Below are positions 33,321-40,506 of a stretch of DNA of 41,729 bases, piece after piece. The notes below the pieces were generated by a model. The model had not been told where the DNA came from. It saw only the letters and a program-made list of their open reading frames with translations, and did no database searches. The stretch is taken from positions 1 through 41,729 of IMG/VR virus record IMGVR_UViG_3300020183_000172; one strand, 5' to 3'. The position numbers were made by a program, and so were the translations under genes. Position 1 is the first letter of the stretch. Every line of letters begins with the position of its first letter. This stretch comes from a virus.

Positions 33321-35753
33321 GTGAATACCCTCCTCGTGGGTAGTGTGACTTGCCGAGGGGGTCTCCACCCCTGCAGCATCGGTGCTGAGCATCTGCTGTT
33401 GCTCAGCAGCTACTCCTTGACTCAGGGCCTCGACTAAGTAGGCTACGGCCCCTTGTGGGTGGTGGGGTGGCATGGGACGGTAATCACGAGTTTCACTACC
33501 GTTATTTCCCCTATCACCCTGGTTGGAAAGCATCTCAGAACCCTGCGGTGCCCCCTTGACCTGTTCGCCATTGACATAGAGAGCGCTCAAATTAGCATCT
33601 GCCGAAGCAGTGTGCCTCTCTGAAACTTCAATGCCAAACTTGTTTGCTGCTGCACGAATACGGCGCATTGCAGATTCTTTTTCACCAGGAGTTAGATCCT
33701 TGGTCTGATTGAACCTAGCAAGAGCATTACGAACGTGAGACGCATCATGAATTGGAAGCTTACGCTTCTCAGGAACAGCAAACTGATCAGCATCTAGTGA
33801 CTTACGGGCACGGTAGGTCAGCTGAGCAAGCTGCTCATCATTACGATCCATGAGCTCATCTTCAAAATCATCCATGAAGATTTCGTAATTGTTTGCACAG
33901 CAGTAGTCCATGCAATCCATGTCGGACATTGAAGCTAAATCAAGGTCCATGTGCTTCATAGACAGCATCTCATTTGGCATCTTTTCCATGTGCCCAGTGT
34001 ACCTCTCTTCAGAAATTGACTCTTGTGATAGAGCTTGAAGTGTGGAAACCTTATGACCAACATATTCGTCAGTTGATTTTAGTTTACCATCTTCTTTGCG
34101 ATAAATCTGAATTCGAGCAGCAGGATCATCTGGACTTCCTGTAATCTTTACAGGAATTCCTGGAACATTACCATTCTTGACAATGCCTACAACCTTACCC
34201 ATTGCAGTACCGCCAGAAGATCCCCACTTAACCATTGAGCCTACGCCCATGGCGTACATTTCAGACTTGCTGTTGCTCATTTCCTGCTTCTTTTCTTCTT
34301 GACGCAAGATACCATCAACCCAAGACTTACCAGGATCTCCACCCCAGAGCAGCCAAGCAATTGCCCCACGGTCACCCTCAGCGGGGCTACCAGACTTGTT
34401 CTTTTCGTGGCGGGCAAAGAATGAACGCATGCGCCTGATAGTCTTTAAAGGGAGTGAAGAACCGTCTGCTAGATCTCGAGCGCGAGCTACCCCGCTACCA
34501 ATACCTTGTTTTCCAGCTTCACGCGTATCTAGACCACCGCGGCCAAACTTCTTACGGAACTCAAGTCCACGCCGAGCAGCTGCACGAACACTCTGTGGTG
34601 GAACAAAGCCATCAGACAGGCTTTCATGCATATCTGCCTCATATTCTTCTTCAGCTCGGAATGAAAGCTCTTCTTTAGCCGCACCCACCTCATAAGATAA
34701 GAACTCCTGATTCGAAAGCTTCATGAGATCTTCGTTAGACATACGGACAATCTTTTCGCCCATGGAAAGGTACTCAGGAAGCGCAGGAGGCTTCATTCCA
34801 GTACCGCTTTGATCAGGACGACCCTTTACAAGAATGCCATTCTTATAAACTGGGGTATCTGTAAAGATTGATGCTGTGAACTTCTGAGCAAGAGGCTTAA
34901 GATCTTCTTCCTGCTCCATCATGGAACACATCTGCTTCATGGCAAGCTTGAAGTCTTCTTCAGACATGCCATTTGAAAGATAAAGACCGTATGCTCCCTG
35001 GATACTGAGAGTCATACGGTTTGAATAAGCTTCTTCGCTTTCTTCTGCACCCTGCTTCATGCTAAGGCACATTTCCTTCAGGCCCGGCATCATAGGCGCA
35101 GCAGATTCTTCAACAGCAAGCTTCTGCATATCGCCATGACGCTCATCATCACCCTTAGCAGCAAAAGGATTCTGGCTAAGCAGCTGAGACAGACCATCAA
35201 AGGCTAGTGACAGCCGCTGCAAGAATGTGGCCTGATCAGGCATTTCAGTAGTCTCCTTCATATTAAGCACAAAGAATTGCTCATCAGATACGTTATTGCT
35301 AAGCACCTGATTACGTGGAAGATCTGGTACAAATGGTGCATTTGTAAGTGATACTGCAGTTAGTACAGTACCAATTCTACCTTGCCCAAGTTTCTTTCCA
35401 GGGGCATTCCGGGTAAGTTCTGCAGAAGCGTAGCGGTACTTACCGTCACGAATTTCATTTACTACCGTTGGGTCTACGGTCTTGAAGATTCCAAACAGGA
35501 TATCATTTTCTTGCTCAATCTTGGATAAGAATGCAGTTGCAGGTTCACCATCTGCTGCGCCAGCGTACCGCGCGTGGCCGTAACGTAAGTAAGGCTCGAA
35601 GCCCCATTCGTTCTTTTCAAAGTTACGCCTGATGTCGTCAAAGTCTTTTTGTGTAAACCAAACGTAGTCGTACGCCGGATGTTCCCAAGCACCCAGTCGG
35701 GCGATGGGAATCTTAAGCATGCTGCTTAATTCTTGTGTTTGCGTAAAACTCAT
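32850..35753 (-). CDS. Prohead protease-scaffold polyprotein, Mu gpI-like (967 aa)
   Basis: This is the maturation protease that would cleave the scaffold inside the prohead. Residues about 13-155 match Mu-I-like proteases, with candidate catalytic His60 (LRYGHARY) and Ser110 (YRYASAEL), and the family-like end TAVSLTNAPF at 132-141. Later parts are: a helical Met/Glu-rich region (215-300); a conserved phage module at 420-480 (ARARDLADG, RMRSFFARHE, AIAWLLWGG); a Tudor-like DUF2945-type segment at 500-575 (VGSMVKWGSSGGTAMGKV); a Met-rich acidic stretch at 588-620; a DUF6582-like segment at 664-712 (KLPIHDASHVRNALARF); a linker; and the coiled-coil scaffold from 812. It is much longer than Mu gpI. 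The first ATG starts the transcription unit after the hairpin at 35862-35884. Confidence 0.85.
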   Translation of the reverse strand: MSFTQTQELSSMLKIPIARLGAWEHPAYDYVWFTQKDFDDIRRNFEKNEWGFEPYLRYGHARYAGAADGEPATAFLSKIEQENDILFGIFKTVDPTVVNEIRDGKYRYASAELTRNAPGKKLGQGRIGTVLTAVSLTNAPFVPDLPRNQVLSNNVSDEQFFVLNMKETTEMPDQATFLQRLSLAFDGLSQLLSQNPFAAKGDDERHGDMQKLAVEESAAPMMPGLKEMCLSMKQGAEESEEAYSNRMTLSIQGAYGLYLSNGMSEEDFKLAMKQMCSMMEQEEDLKPLAQKFTASIFTDTPVYKNGILVKGRPDQSGTGMKPPALPEYLSMGEKIVRMSNEDLMKLSNQEFLSYEVGAAKEELSFRAEEEYEADMHESLSDGFVPPQSVRAAARRGLEFRKKFGRGGLDTREAGKQGIGSGVARARDLADGSSLPLKTIRRMRSFFARHEKNKSGSPAEGDRGAIAWLLWGGDPGKSWVDGILRQEEKKQEMSNSKSEMYAMGVGSMVKWGSSGGTAMGKVVGIVKNGNVPGIPVKITGSPDDPAARIQIYRKEDGKLKSTDEYVGHKVSTLQALSQESISEERYTGHMEKMPNEMLSMKHMDLDLASMSDMDCMDYCCANNYEIFMDDFEDELMDRNDEQLAQLTYRARKSLDADQFAVPEKRKLPIHDASHVRNALARFNQTKDLTPGEKESAMRRIRAAANKFGIEVSERHTASADANLSALYVNGEQVKGAPQGSEMLSNQGDRGNNGSETRDYRPMPPHHPQGAVAYLVEALSQGVAAEQQQMLSTDAAGVETPSASHTTHEEGIHMPEQNEALEARLAELEQKLSQTVSALEAEQAEKSALKNERDALANQAAATAQEKYELKLSQRAEAAKRDRIPPVLVDEVVSAVRNAGFEQKLSMGGSETNLSDLLFGLLDKLPEENRVNFNQVGAKQVLSQSVQVEPEGGKFVYGNLLADRFGKAE
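35241..35258 (-). promoter_or_regulatory. Internal ribosome-binding site candidate at Met171 of the protease gene
   Basis: AAGGAG nine bases before an in-frame ATG (35243) at the boundary between the protease domain and the rest of the polyprotein. The product would start with MPDQ, echoing the MPEQ start of the nested scaffold. This could give a protease-free version of residues 171-967. The codons AAG-GAG encode Lys-Glu anyway, so chance is possible. Confidence 0.35.
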
Positions 35754-35861
35754 TTAATTCCTAAAGACTTTAAACTTTCTCTAGGGCGTACTTATCATAC
35801 TCTAGCAGATCATATCTAGTTTGTGCAAATAATAGCTAGAAAATATTAAAGTTCCTAGATT

Positions 35862-35884
35862 GTGGGCCGGGATCACCGACCCAC
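35862..35884 (-). terminator. Probable terminator after the small-gene cluster
   Basis: A 9-bp GC-rich stem (GTGGGTCGG arm, one G-T wobble) with a five-base loop starts five bases after the stop of the 132-residue membrane protein. The following minus-strand sequence is AT-rich (ACTTTAATATTTT) but has no uninterrupted T-run, so efficiency may be moderate. The rest of the 136-base gap to 35753 carries five CTAG sites and a TATGAT box at 35794-35799 that may be a -10 for the head operon. Confidence 0.6.
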
Positions 35885-35889
35885 TCATA

Positions 35890-36288
35890 TTACTCCTGAG
35901 AGGTTGGGATAGACTTTATACGCTCAGCAAGTTTCTTTTCTAGTTGTACCATAACGACAGCTGCAATCTTCTTAGCTTCCTTTTTATTTTTTGCAGCATC
36001 AACGACACCAGCAGCAATCAAGTCAGTTACTTCACGTAAATCTGGGTCATTTTCCTTTAGACCTGAGAGCTTAGCTTCAATAGACTCAAGCATTGGTAAT
36101 GCGGCATCATCAAGCACTGTCGGTGATTTACGAATTTTATCCATTAGATTTCGTACAAGCTGTGCAAGTAGTGGAAACAAGTATGTAGCTACGAGCATAG
36201 CCAAAAACCCTGCTAACAGGCTTGCAGGATCAAACCCAAAAACTTTTAAAGCCGCTAATACAGGGTTTAAAACTCCATTCTCAAACAT
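35890..36288 (-). CDS. Small membrane protein, holin-like candidate (132 aa)
   Basis: One clear membrane segment at about residues 22-46 (LLAGFLAMLVATYLFPLLAQ) follows a short N-terminus. A highly charged helical C-terminal domain rich in Lys and Glu follows (KNKKEAKKIAAVV). The ATG has AGGAG upstream. The preceding gene also encodes a membrane protein. Small paired membrane proteins in late phage clusters are often holin and antiholin, but no endolysin gene is adjacent, so the lysis role is only a suggestion. Confidence 0.65.
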   Translation of the reverse strand: MFENGVLNPVLAALKVFGFDPASLLAGFLAMLVATYLFPLLAQLVRNLMDKIRKSPTVLDDAALPMLESIEAKLSGLKENDPDLREVTDLIAAGVVDAAKNKKEAKKIAAVVMVQLEKKLAERIKSIPTSQE

Positions 36289-36300
36289 AATCCTTTCTCC

Positions 36301-36738
36301 TTAGTGGCCTAGACCACCAATATTTTGAACTGGTAACCCCACTTTCTGAAGAAGTACTGATAGTAAAACAAGTAAAACAACCTGAATCATACTTCCCATC
36401 AAAAACTGTTTCCAACCAAAAGCTAGTTGCTTTTTATCAGTAAAAAAGGTTTTTGCAAGCTGTAAAGTTTCAGTATAATCTTCTTGATATTTTTTTACGG
36501 ATTCAATGTCTTTACGAAGTTGGCCTAGTTCACCTTCGTGTACAACAGCAACTGTTTTTAATCCACCACGACCGTCGCCATTACCATTAATAGATTTCAA
36601 AACGTAGTCTAAACCAGTCTTCAAATCGTCTTGGCGCTCTTCCATATTTTCTGTAATTTGCAAGATACGCTCAATTTGGCGTCCTTGCTCAATTGTCATT
36701 TGTAAAAGAGTCTTATTAAGAGGATTATCGTCGTTCAT
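36301..36738 (-). CDS. Coiled-coil protein with C-terminal membrane anchor, XhlA-like topology (145 aa)
   Basis: This encodes 145 residues. A charged helical N-terminus (10-50) and a second coiled coil (66-95) precede a single hydrophobic segment at about 112-134 (MGSMIQVVLLVLLSVLLQKV). This layout resembles XhlA-type lysis-associated proteins of phages, though I see no diagnostic motif. The start lies within the end of the preceding small gene (14-base overlap), so translation may be coupled. It is followed after 12 bases by another membrane protein. Confidence 0.65.
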   Translation of the reverse strand: MNDDNPLNKTLLQMTIEQGRQIERILQITENMEERQDDLKTGLDYVLKSINGNGDGRGGLKTVAVVHEGELGQLRKDIESVKKYQEDYTETLQLAKTFFTDKKQLAFGWKQFLMGSMIQVVLLVLLSVLLQKVGLPVQNIGGLGH

Positions 36739-36919
36739 GACCCACCTCTTCTGAAACCTCTAATCCAAGATCTTCAGCCAGAATGGGGCCATCAGTTTTT
36801 ACTTTCTTAGAACGTTTACGTCTGGTTCTTGGCAAAGCTTCATCAATCTTTTTTGCAACAAGGCTTAGTTGCTCTTGTGCAATTTTTATAAGTTCTTCAG
36901 AACTTTCTTCAGAAGTCAT
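36725..36919 (-). CDS. Small charged protein with basic patch (64 aa)
   Basis: This encodes 64 residues from the ATG at 36919, chosen over an upstream TTG because GGAGGG lies five bases before the ATG. It has an acidic helical N-terminus (MTSEESSEELIKIAQEQL), then a strongly basic RTRRKRSKKVK patch, then an acidic end. It starts one base after the preceding stop and overlaps the next gene by 14 bases. The function is unknown. The basic patch could bind nucleic acid or be a proteolytic/linker segment. Confidence 0.65.
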   Translation of the reverse strand: MTSEESSEELIKIAQEQLSLVAKKIDEALPRTRRKRSKKVKTDGPILAEDLGLEVSEEVGHERR

Positions 36920-36920
36920 A

Positions 36921-37247
36921 CTACCCTCCTCCAAGGGTTGGGAATATATTGACCTTCATCTGAGAAATAGTTTGAGAACTACCATCTGACAAAATTAGTT
37001 CTAATTCAGCATCAAGACCGTTTTGTGCAATGTCAGTATCGCCAGGTTCCCAGCTAAAGTCACATCTACCTTCAGTGGGTGAACCAACTGGAACACAAGC
37101 TCTGCGAATAAGTACTAATCCAGTTTCTTTGTCACCTACTACAAAGTTCACAGTTTTATTAGTTAGGTCAAAGACAACACCGTTTGCACGGATATTAAAA
37201 CGGATTGAGGGCTTGGTTCGATACTGGCCAATTTCGATAACGACCAT
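36921..37247 (-). CDS. BppU N-terminal-like phage baseplate/fibre accessory protein (108 aa)
   Basis: This encodes 108 residues. The pattern of an early strand, FDLTNKTVNFVVGDKETG, a central Cys, then CDFSWEPGDTDIAQNGLDAELELIL resembles the Ig-like N-terminal domain of BppU-type baseplate upper proteins and similar accessory proteins. In that family DLT..V.F and W..GDT...G.Y.AEL are typical. Such domains attach receptor-binding parts to the virion. It starts with GAGGA ten bases upstream and lies five bases after a 58-residue gene. The family assignment is tentative. Confidence 0.6.
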   Translation of the reverse strand: MVVIEIGQYRTKPSIRFNIRANGVVFDLTNKTVNFVVGDKETGLVLIRRACVPVGSPTEGRCDFSWEPGDTDIAQNGLDAELELILSDGSSQTISQMKVNIFPTLGGG

Positions 37248-37252
37248 CAGAC

Positions 37253-37429
37253 CTATTCCTCAACAAACTCTACGTCTACACTAAACACGTCTTGTAGGGT
37301 TGCTACATCTACAGCAAACTGCTGTGTGCTAGCTTCAACATCAATAGGCATAAGAATATCTTCAGCAGGGCGGGGCTGCGACCTTACCCATATGCCTTTT
37401 GTAAACAATGCCAATAAATCTACTGGCAT
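37253..37429 (-). CDS. Very small protein of unknown function (58 aa)
   Basis: This is a 58-residue reading frame found by hand translation: it begins MPVDLLALFTKGIWVRSQPR and ends VDVEFVEE. Its ATG directly abuts the TAA of the preceding gene (TAAATG), and its stop is five bases before the next ATG. It fills the gap exactly, so a genuine coupled gene is likely. It is acidic, with no motif or membrane segment recognised. Confidence 0.6.
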   Translation of the reverse strand: MPVDLLALFTKGIWVRSQPRPAEDILMPIDVEASTQQFAVDVATLQDVFSVDVEFVEE

Positions 37430-37918
37430 TTAGTTACCACCGTACCTTATAACGTCACCATTTGAATCGGTATCAATATTGATTTGGTACTGCTCTTGTA
37501 AATTCACAAGGCTCCAATCTGGTGCGCTGTCCTTTTTAATATCAACCTGAATCACACTTGGATTTACAGGGTTGTTAGCTGTTCTACGCTGGTTCTTTTC
37601 TTTGAGACCTTGCACTTCTGTTTTAAGATTTTGAATACTGTTGTCAATTACTTCTAGATCTGCAGAAATACTGGATGTTCGTGTATCAACAATACTAAAA
37701 GCTCGTCTAACGGGTGTGCCTCCGTTATCCCAAATAATTACAAAGTCTGAGTTATCGTCTAAATCAAGATTTACACCGTAAGTACCGCCACCAAGATCTA
37801 TAACTCCTAGTATTGTACGCGGAGCTACTTCTACACCCAGATTATTCTTGACTGTATAGCCAACTGTAGTCAGCCCCGCTTGGGAGCTGCCCAGAAGCCC
37901 AGCCAGAAATACTCTCAT
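37430..37918 (-). CDS. Small structural-type protein with coiled coil (162 aa)
   Basis: This encodes 162 residues. The N-terminal part is an Ig- or beta-sandwich-like segment (GYTVKNNLGVEVAPRTILGV, then GGGTYGVNLDLDDNSDFVIIWDNGG), seen in various phage neck and tail accessory proteins. Residues about 85-112 form a coiled coil (ADLEVIDNSIQNLKTEVQGLKEK), followed by a polar tail. It is the first gene after the terminator at 38001-38026, with AAGGA upstream of the ATG. Function not assigned. Trimeric fibre accessory is possible because of the coiled coil. Confidence 0.65.
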   Translation of the reverse strand: MRVFLAGLLGSSQAGLTTVGYTVKNNLGVEVAPRTILGVIDLGGGTYGVNLDLDDNSDFVIIWDNGGTPVRRAFSIVDTRTSSISADLEVIDNSIQNLKTEVQGLKEKNQRRTANNPVNPSVIQVDIKKDSAPDWSLVNLQEQYQINIDTDSNGDVIRYGGN

Positions 37919-37960
37919 TATGTTAGATTCCTTTTCCCATAATAACCTAGAAAAGGTAAA

Positions 37961-37982
37961 TAAGCCTATATAGATAGTATCA
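37961..37982 (-). promoter_or_regulatory. Candidate late promoter upstream of the small-gene cluster
   Basis: The minus strand reads TGATACTATCTATATAGG, starting 18 bases after the end of the hairpin at 38001-38026 and about 60 bases before the 37918 ATG. It shares TGATACTAT with the element before the hub gene, in the same terminator-then-promoter arrangement. No clear -35 is visible. Confidence 0.45.
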
Positions 37983-38000
37983 GATATCTAGGTAAAAGAG

Positions 38001-38026
38001 AGGGGGTAGGGTTACCCCTACCCCCT
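38001..38026 (-). terminator. Intrinsic terminator after the repeat fibre gene
   Basis: A perfect 11-bp stem (AGGGGGTAGGG arm) with a four-base loop begins about 15 bases after the fibre gene stop. It is followed on the minus strand by CTCTTTTACC, a short T-run. Together with the gap upstream of 39712 it isolates the fibre gene as its own transcript. Confidence 0.8.
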
Positions 38027-38041
38027 CCGTGTTATCTAGGC

Positions 38042-39712
38042 TTAGACGTTACCGGTGAAAGGAAGTGACAGGTAGCCGAGCTTCATGCCTGCAACTAGGT
38101 CAGCAGCGCGGACCTTGATGGAGGTAGAAGTGGCGTTGTTGTTGCCGATTTCGAAGTAGAAGCCGTCGTTGTTGGGTGAAGCAACGGTGCCGCTGTCGGG
38201 AAGCTGGAAGTCGGTGTCGACGAATACGATCAGGTTACCAACACCAACCTTGAAGGAAGGAACGGTGAGGGTTACGAGACCGTCGACTGCACCGCTGATA
38301 TCGTCGGCGAGGATGGTGTAGCTGTTACGGCCAACCTTCCAATCGTTAACGGCATCAACAGCTGCATCTAAGTCAGCAAGTGCGCCCTGGACATCAGCAG
38401 CATCGATTACGGCTAGGTTGGTATCATCGAAGCTGATAGCGGTAGCAGCATGTGCACCTTCAGCATCGGTGATGTGGGCGTAGAGGGCGGCATCTAGGTC
38501 AGCAATGGCGTTCTGTACTTCAGAGGCATCAACGTACTGGAGACCAGCATCGTTGAAGCTGATTGCTGTAGCAGCATGGGCGCCTTCGGCATCAGTGATG
38601 TGAGCATAAAGAGCAGCGTCGAGGTCAGCAATAGCATTCTGAACTTCATCAGCGTCAACATACTGTAGACCGGCATCAGCAAAGCTGATTGCGGTTGCAG
38701 CGTGTGCACCAACAGCCTGATCCTTGTGAGCCTGTAGAGCAACGTCTAGATCAGCGATGGCTTCCTGAACGTCATCAGCATCAGTGTTGTCCAGACCAGC
38801 AGCAGCAAAGCTGATGGCGCTAGCATCGTGAGCATCGGTGGCGTTGGTGATGTGGGCATTGAGGGCTGCATCGAGGTCAGCAATTGCTTCCTGAACATCA
38901 TCAGCGTCGGTGTGAGCGAGACCAGCAGCAATGAAGCTGATTGCAGAGGCGTCGTGAGCGTCAACAGCGTCATCTAAGTGGTCCTGTAGAGCGCTACCGG
39001 CTGAACCTAAAGATGCAGCTAGTGCATCTAGAGCATCAGCAACGGTTGTGGGATCTGGATCTTCCCAGTCAGCAGCAACGGCAGGGGTGTAAGCAACGGA
39101 ACCAGTGATGGTGCCGGAAGCGTTGATGTCAACAACGGCTAGATCGTTAACTTGGAGGTCAACGAGTGCACCCAGGCTGACGCCGTCAGCCTGAACGAAA
39201 GAGGCAAGGAACTTGTCGTTGGCTTCATCCCAGACTAGACCAGCGAAGTCACGCTTGGCGCCAGCAGCTGCAACGTTACCACGTTCAATTACGAAACCAG
39301 CATAACCGCTGGGTAGAGCAACACCAGCAGCGTTGAGGTCAGCGCGGTTGAGCTGGATTAGCTTGTCAGCGATTTCAACAACGGTGGAGTTAACGGTGGT
39401 GGTAGTGCCGTTGACGGTCAGGTCACCGGTGATTACAACGTTGTTTGAGAAGGTACGGTTACCGGCAATGGTAGCCTTGAGGTCTAGACCGTTAGCGCCA
39501 ACTTCTAGAGCATTAGCAGAAGCTAGCTTGATACCAAGAGCGTTGGTAGCAATTTCTAGACCCTTGTTAGCTGCTAGGTTTAGCTTGAGGTCATTGTTGA
39601 CGCCGTCGAGAACGATTGCACCACCGGAATTAACAACATCAGCATTGAACAGTGAAGCCTTTACGCTATTAGCGCGTAAAGACTTATAAGCAAACGCCTG
39701 ATTAAGAGACAT
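38042..39712 (-). CDS. Repeat-containing phage fibre protein (556 aa)
   Basis: This is a probable tail or head fibre. Residues 86-125 hold the common phage fibre segment NVVITGDLTVNGTTTTVNST followed by ADKLIQLNR. Residues 236-445 are five 42-residue repeats with core AHxAxAISF and DVQ.AIADLD, ending in a short partial copy. This repeat type is frequent in trimeric phage and bacterial surface fibres. A beta-rich C-terminus (460-556) would be the tip. The start at 39712 has GGGGAGGAG upstream. A longer frame to 39763 lacks that. Codons are GC-richer than the neighbours, as in the capsid genes, and the gene has its own terminator, suggesting an abundant virion protein. Confidence 0.82.
   Translation of the reverse strand: MSLNQAFAYKSLRANSVKASLFNADVVNSGGAIVLDGVNNDLKLNLAANKGLEIATNALGIKLASANALEVGANGLDLKATIAGNRTFSNNVVITGDLTVNGTTTTVNSTVVEIADKLIQLNRADLNAAGVALPSGYAGFVIERGNVAAAGAKRDFAGLVWDEANDKFLASFVQADGVSLGALVDLQVNDLAVVDINASGTITGSVAYTPAVAADWEDPDPTTVADALDALAASLGSAGSALQDHLDDAVDAHDASAISFIAAGLAHTDADDVQEAIADLDAALNAHITNATDAHDASAISFAAAGLDNTDADDVQEAIADLDVALQAHKDQAVGAHAATAISFADAGLQYVDADEVQNAIADLDAALYAHITDAEGAHAATAISFNDAGLQYVDASEVQNAIADLDAALYAHITDAEGAHAATAISFDDTNLAVIDAADVQGALADLDAAVDAVNDWKVGRNSYTILADDISGAVDGLVTLTVPSFKVGVGNLIVFVDTDFQLPDSGTVASPNNDGFYFEIGNNNATSTSIKVRAADLVAGMKLGYLSLPFTGNV
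38378..39007 (-). repeat. Five tandem 126-bp repeats in the fibre gene
   Basis: Five consecutive units of exactly 42 codons, with AHxAxAIS cores at residues 252, 294, 336, 378 and 420. Copies 4 and 5 share 25 identical residues in a row across the unit start but differ at many third codon positions. The array is therefore old at the DNA level and conserved as protein. Confidence 0.9.
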
Positions 39713-39870
39713 TTGTTTATTCTCCTCCCCTTTACGGGATTTAAGCGGGCAAGATTTGAACACCCACCCGGGTGATCGACTCTAATTATTCTAAGTGTAC
39801 AACTATCATGACATAGAACTTTGCCTAGATCTAAACAAAATTCTACACCATAATTGGTTATCTGGCTTAG
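39713..39870 (-). other. 158-base intergenic gap upstream of the fibre gene
   Basis: The gap holds the fibre gene ribosome site near its left end, a 10-base palindrome CACCCGGGTG at 39765-39774, and AT-rich promoter-like sequence around 39780-39815 (TAGAAT and ATGATAG on the minus strand). It has no strong hairpin with a T-run after the 39871 stop and no open reading frame of note. A promoter for the fibre gene is expected here but I cannot pinpoint it. Confidence 0.4.
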
Positions 39871-40236
39871 TTATCCCGGATCTATCGCGCTAGAAAGAGG
39901 AAAAGGTAATGCAAGTATCTCAAAGGTTTCTCCGCCTTCTGTAGGGTCAGTTAGACGGATATGCGTACTGTCTAGTTCAATATAGGATTCACCAAGCACC
40001 TGCTTTACCGTGTTACCCCAGAAAATCAAACTGTTTGTACCAGGGGTGTAAGCTACCCCCTGCTCTGACAAATCAATGTCTGTGACCCCTGCAGGCATGC
40101 TCTGGACATAAAACCGCTTTGGGGTAGCCGACCGGGTATTGACCAAATCGGTTTCAAGAGTAGTTACCCGTTCCAGGAGCTGTGCGATGACTTCATCGTA
40201 ATCTGGAATGAACGGAATATTGATACTTGGTGCCAT
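39871..40236 (-). CDS. Small protein with short coiled coil (121 aa), unknown function
   Basis: This encodes 121 residues. A helix near the start (YDEVIAQLLERVTTLETDL, residues 13-31) looks like a trimerising coiled coil. Beta-type sequence follows to the end. That layout is common in short fibre or fibre-adaptor proteins. It follows an 83-residue gene by 18 bases and is the last gene before the fibre gene gap. No family is recognised. Confidence 0.65.
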   Translation of the reverse strand: MAPSINIPFIPDYDEVIAQLLERVTTLETDLVNTRSATPKRFYVQSMPAGVTDIDLSEQGVAYTPGTNSLIFWGNTVKQVLGESYIELDSTHIRLTDPTEGGETFEILALPFPLSSAIDPG

Positions 40237-40254
40237 GTATTACGAACCTTATTT

Positions 40255-40506
40255 CTAACCTGGTTCTGCGTTTGCCTTGCGAGCTGCATGATCTTTCATA
40301 ACAGTATCGCGCAGCTCAAGCTGGTTTGCAAATACTGGTAATAAATCTAGTTTTGCGTGTTCGCATAGTGCTTTTACTTGTAGCATAAGAGCTTTAATTT
40401 GCTCGTTAGAATCAAATCTACTAGCAGTTTCTTCCGATACTTCAGAGTAGGTATTAGTATTAGTAATCCACACAAAATTTTTAGATTTATCTAATTTCTT
40501 TAACAT
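40255..40506 (-). CDS. Small helical protein of unknown function (83 aa)
   Basis: This encodes 83 residues with an early WITNTNTYSEVSEETASRF segment and then mostly helix with one Cys (LMLQVKALCEHAKLDLL). The ATG lies 20 bases inside the end of the preceding gene, suggesting coupled translation. AT-rich codons match the preceding gene. No motif recognised. In some phages small helical proteins next to fibre genes are chaperones for fibre assembly, but nothing here shows that directly. Confidence 0.6.
   Translation of the reverse strand: MLKKLDKSKNFVWITNTNTYSEVSEETASRFDSNEQIKALMLQVKALCEHAKLDLLPVFANQLELRDTVMKDHAARKANAEPG

Noticed and set aside
38378-39007. CRISPR-like array from regularly spaced repeats
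   Set aside because: The 126-bp units are in-frame coding repeats without short palindromic repeats or unique spacers.
39735-39770. tRNA T-arm-like sequence (GTTCAAATC flanked by GGGTG and TTGCCC) upstream of the fibre gene
   Set aside because: The five-base T stem does not pair with a seven-base loop, and no anticodon or D arm is found upstream, so it is not a tRNA or a clear remnant.
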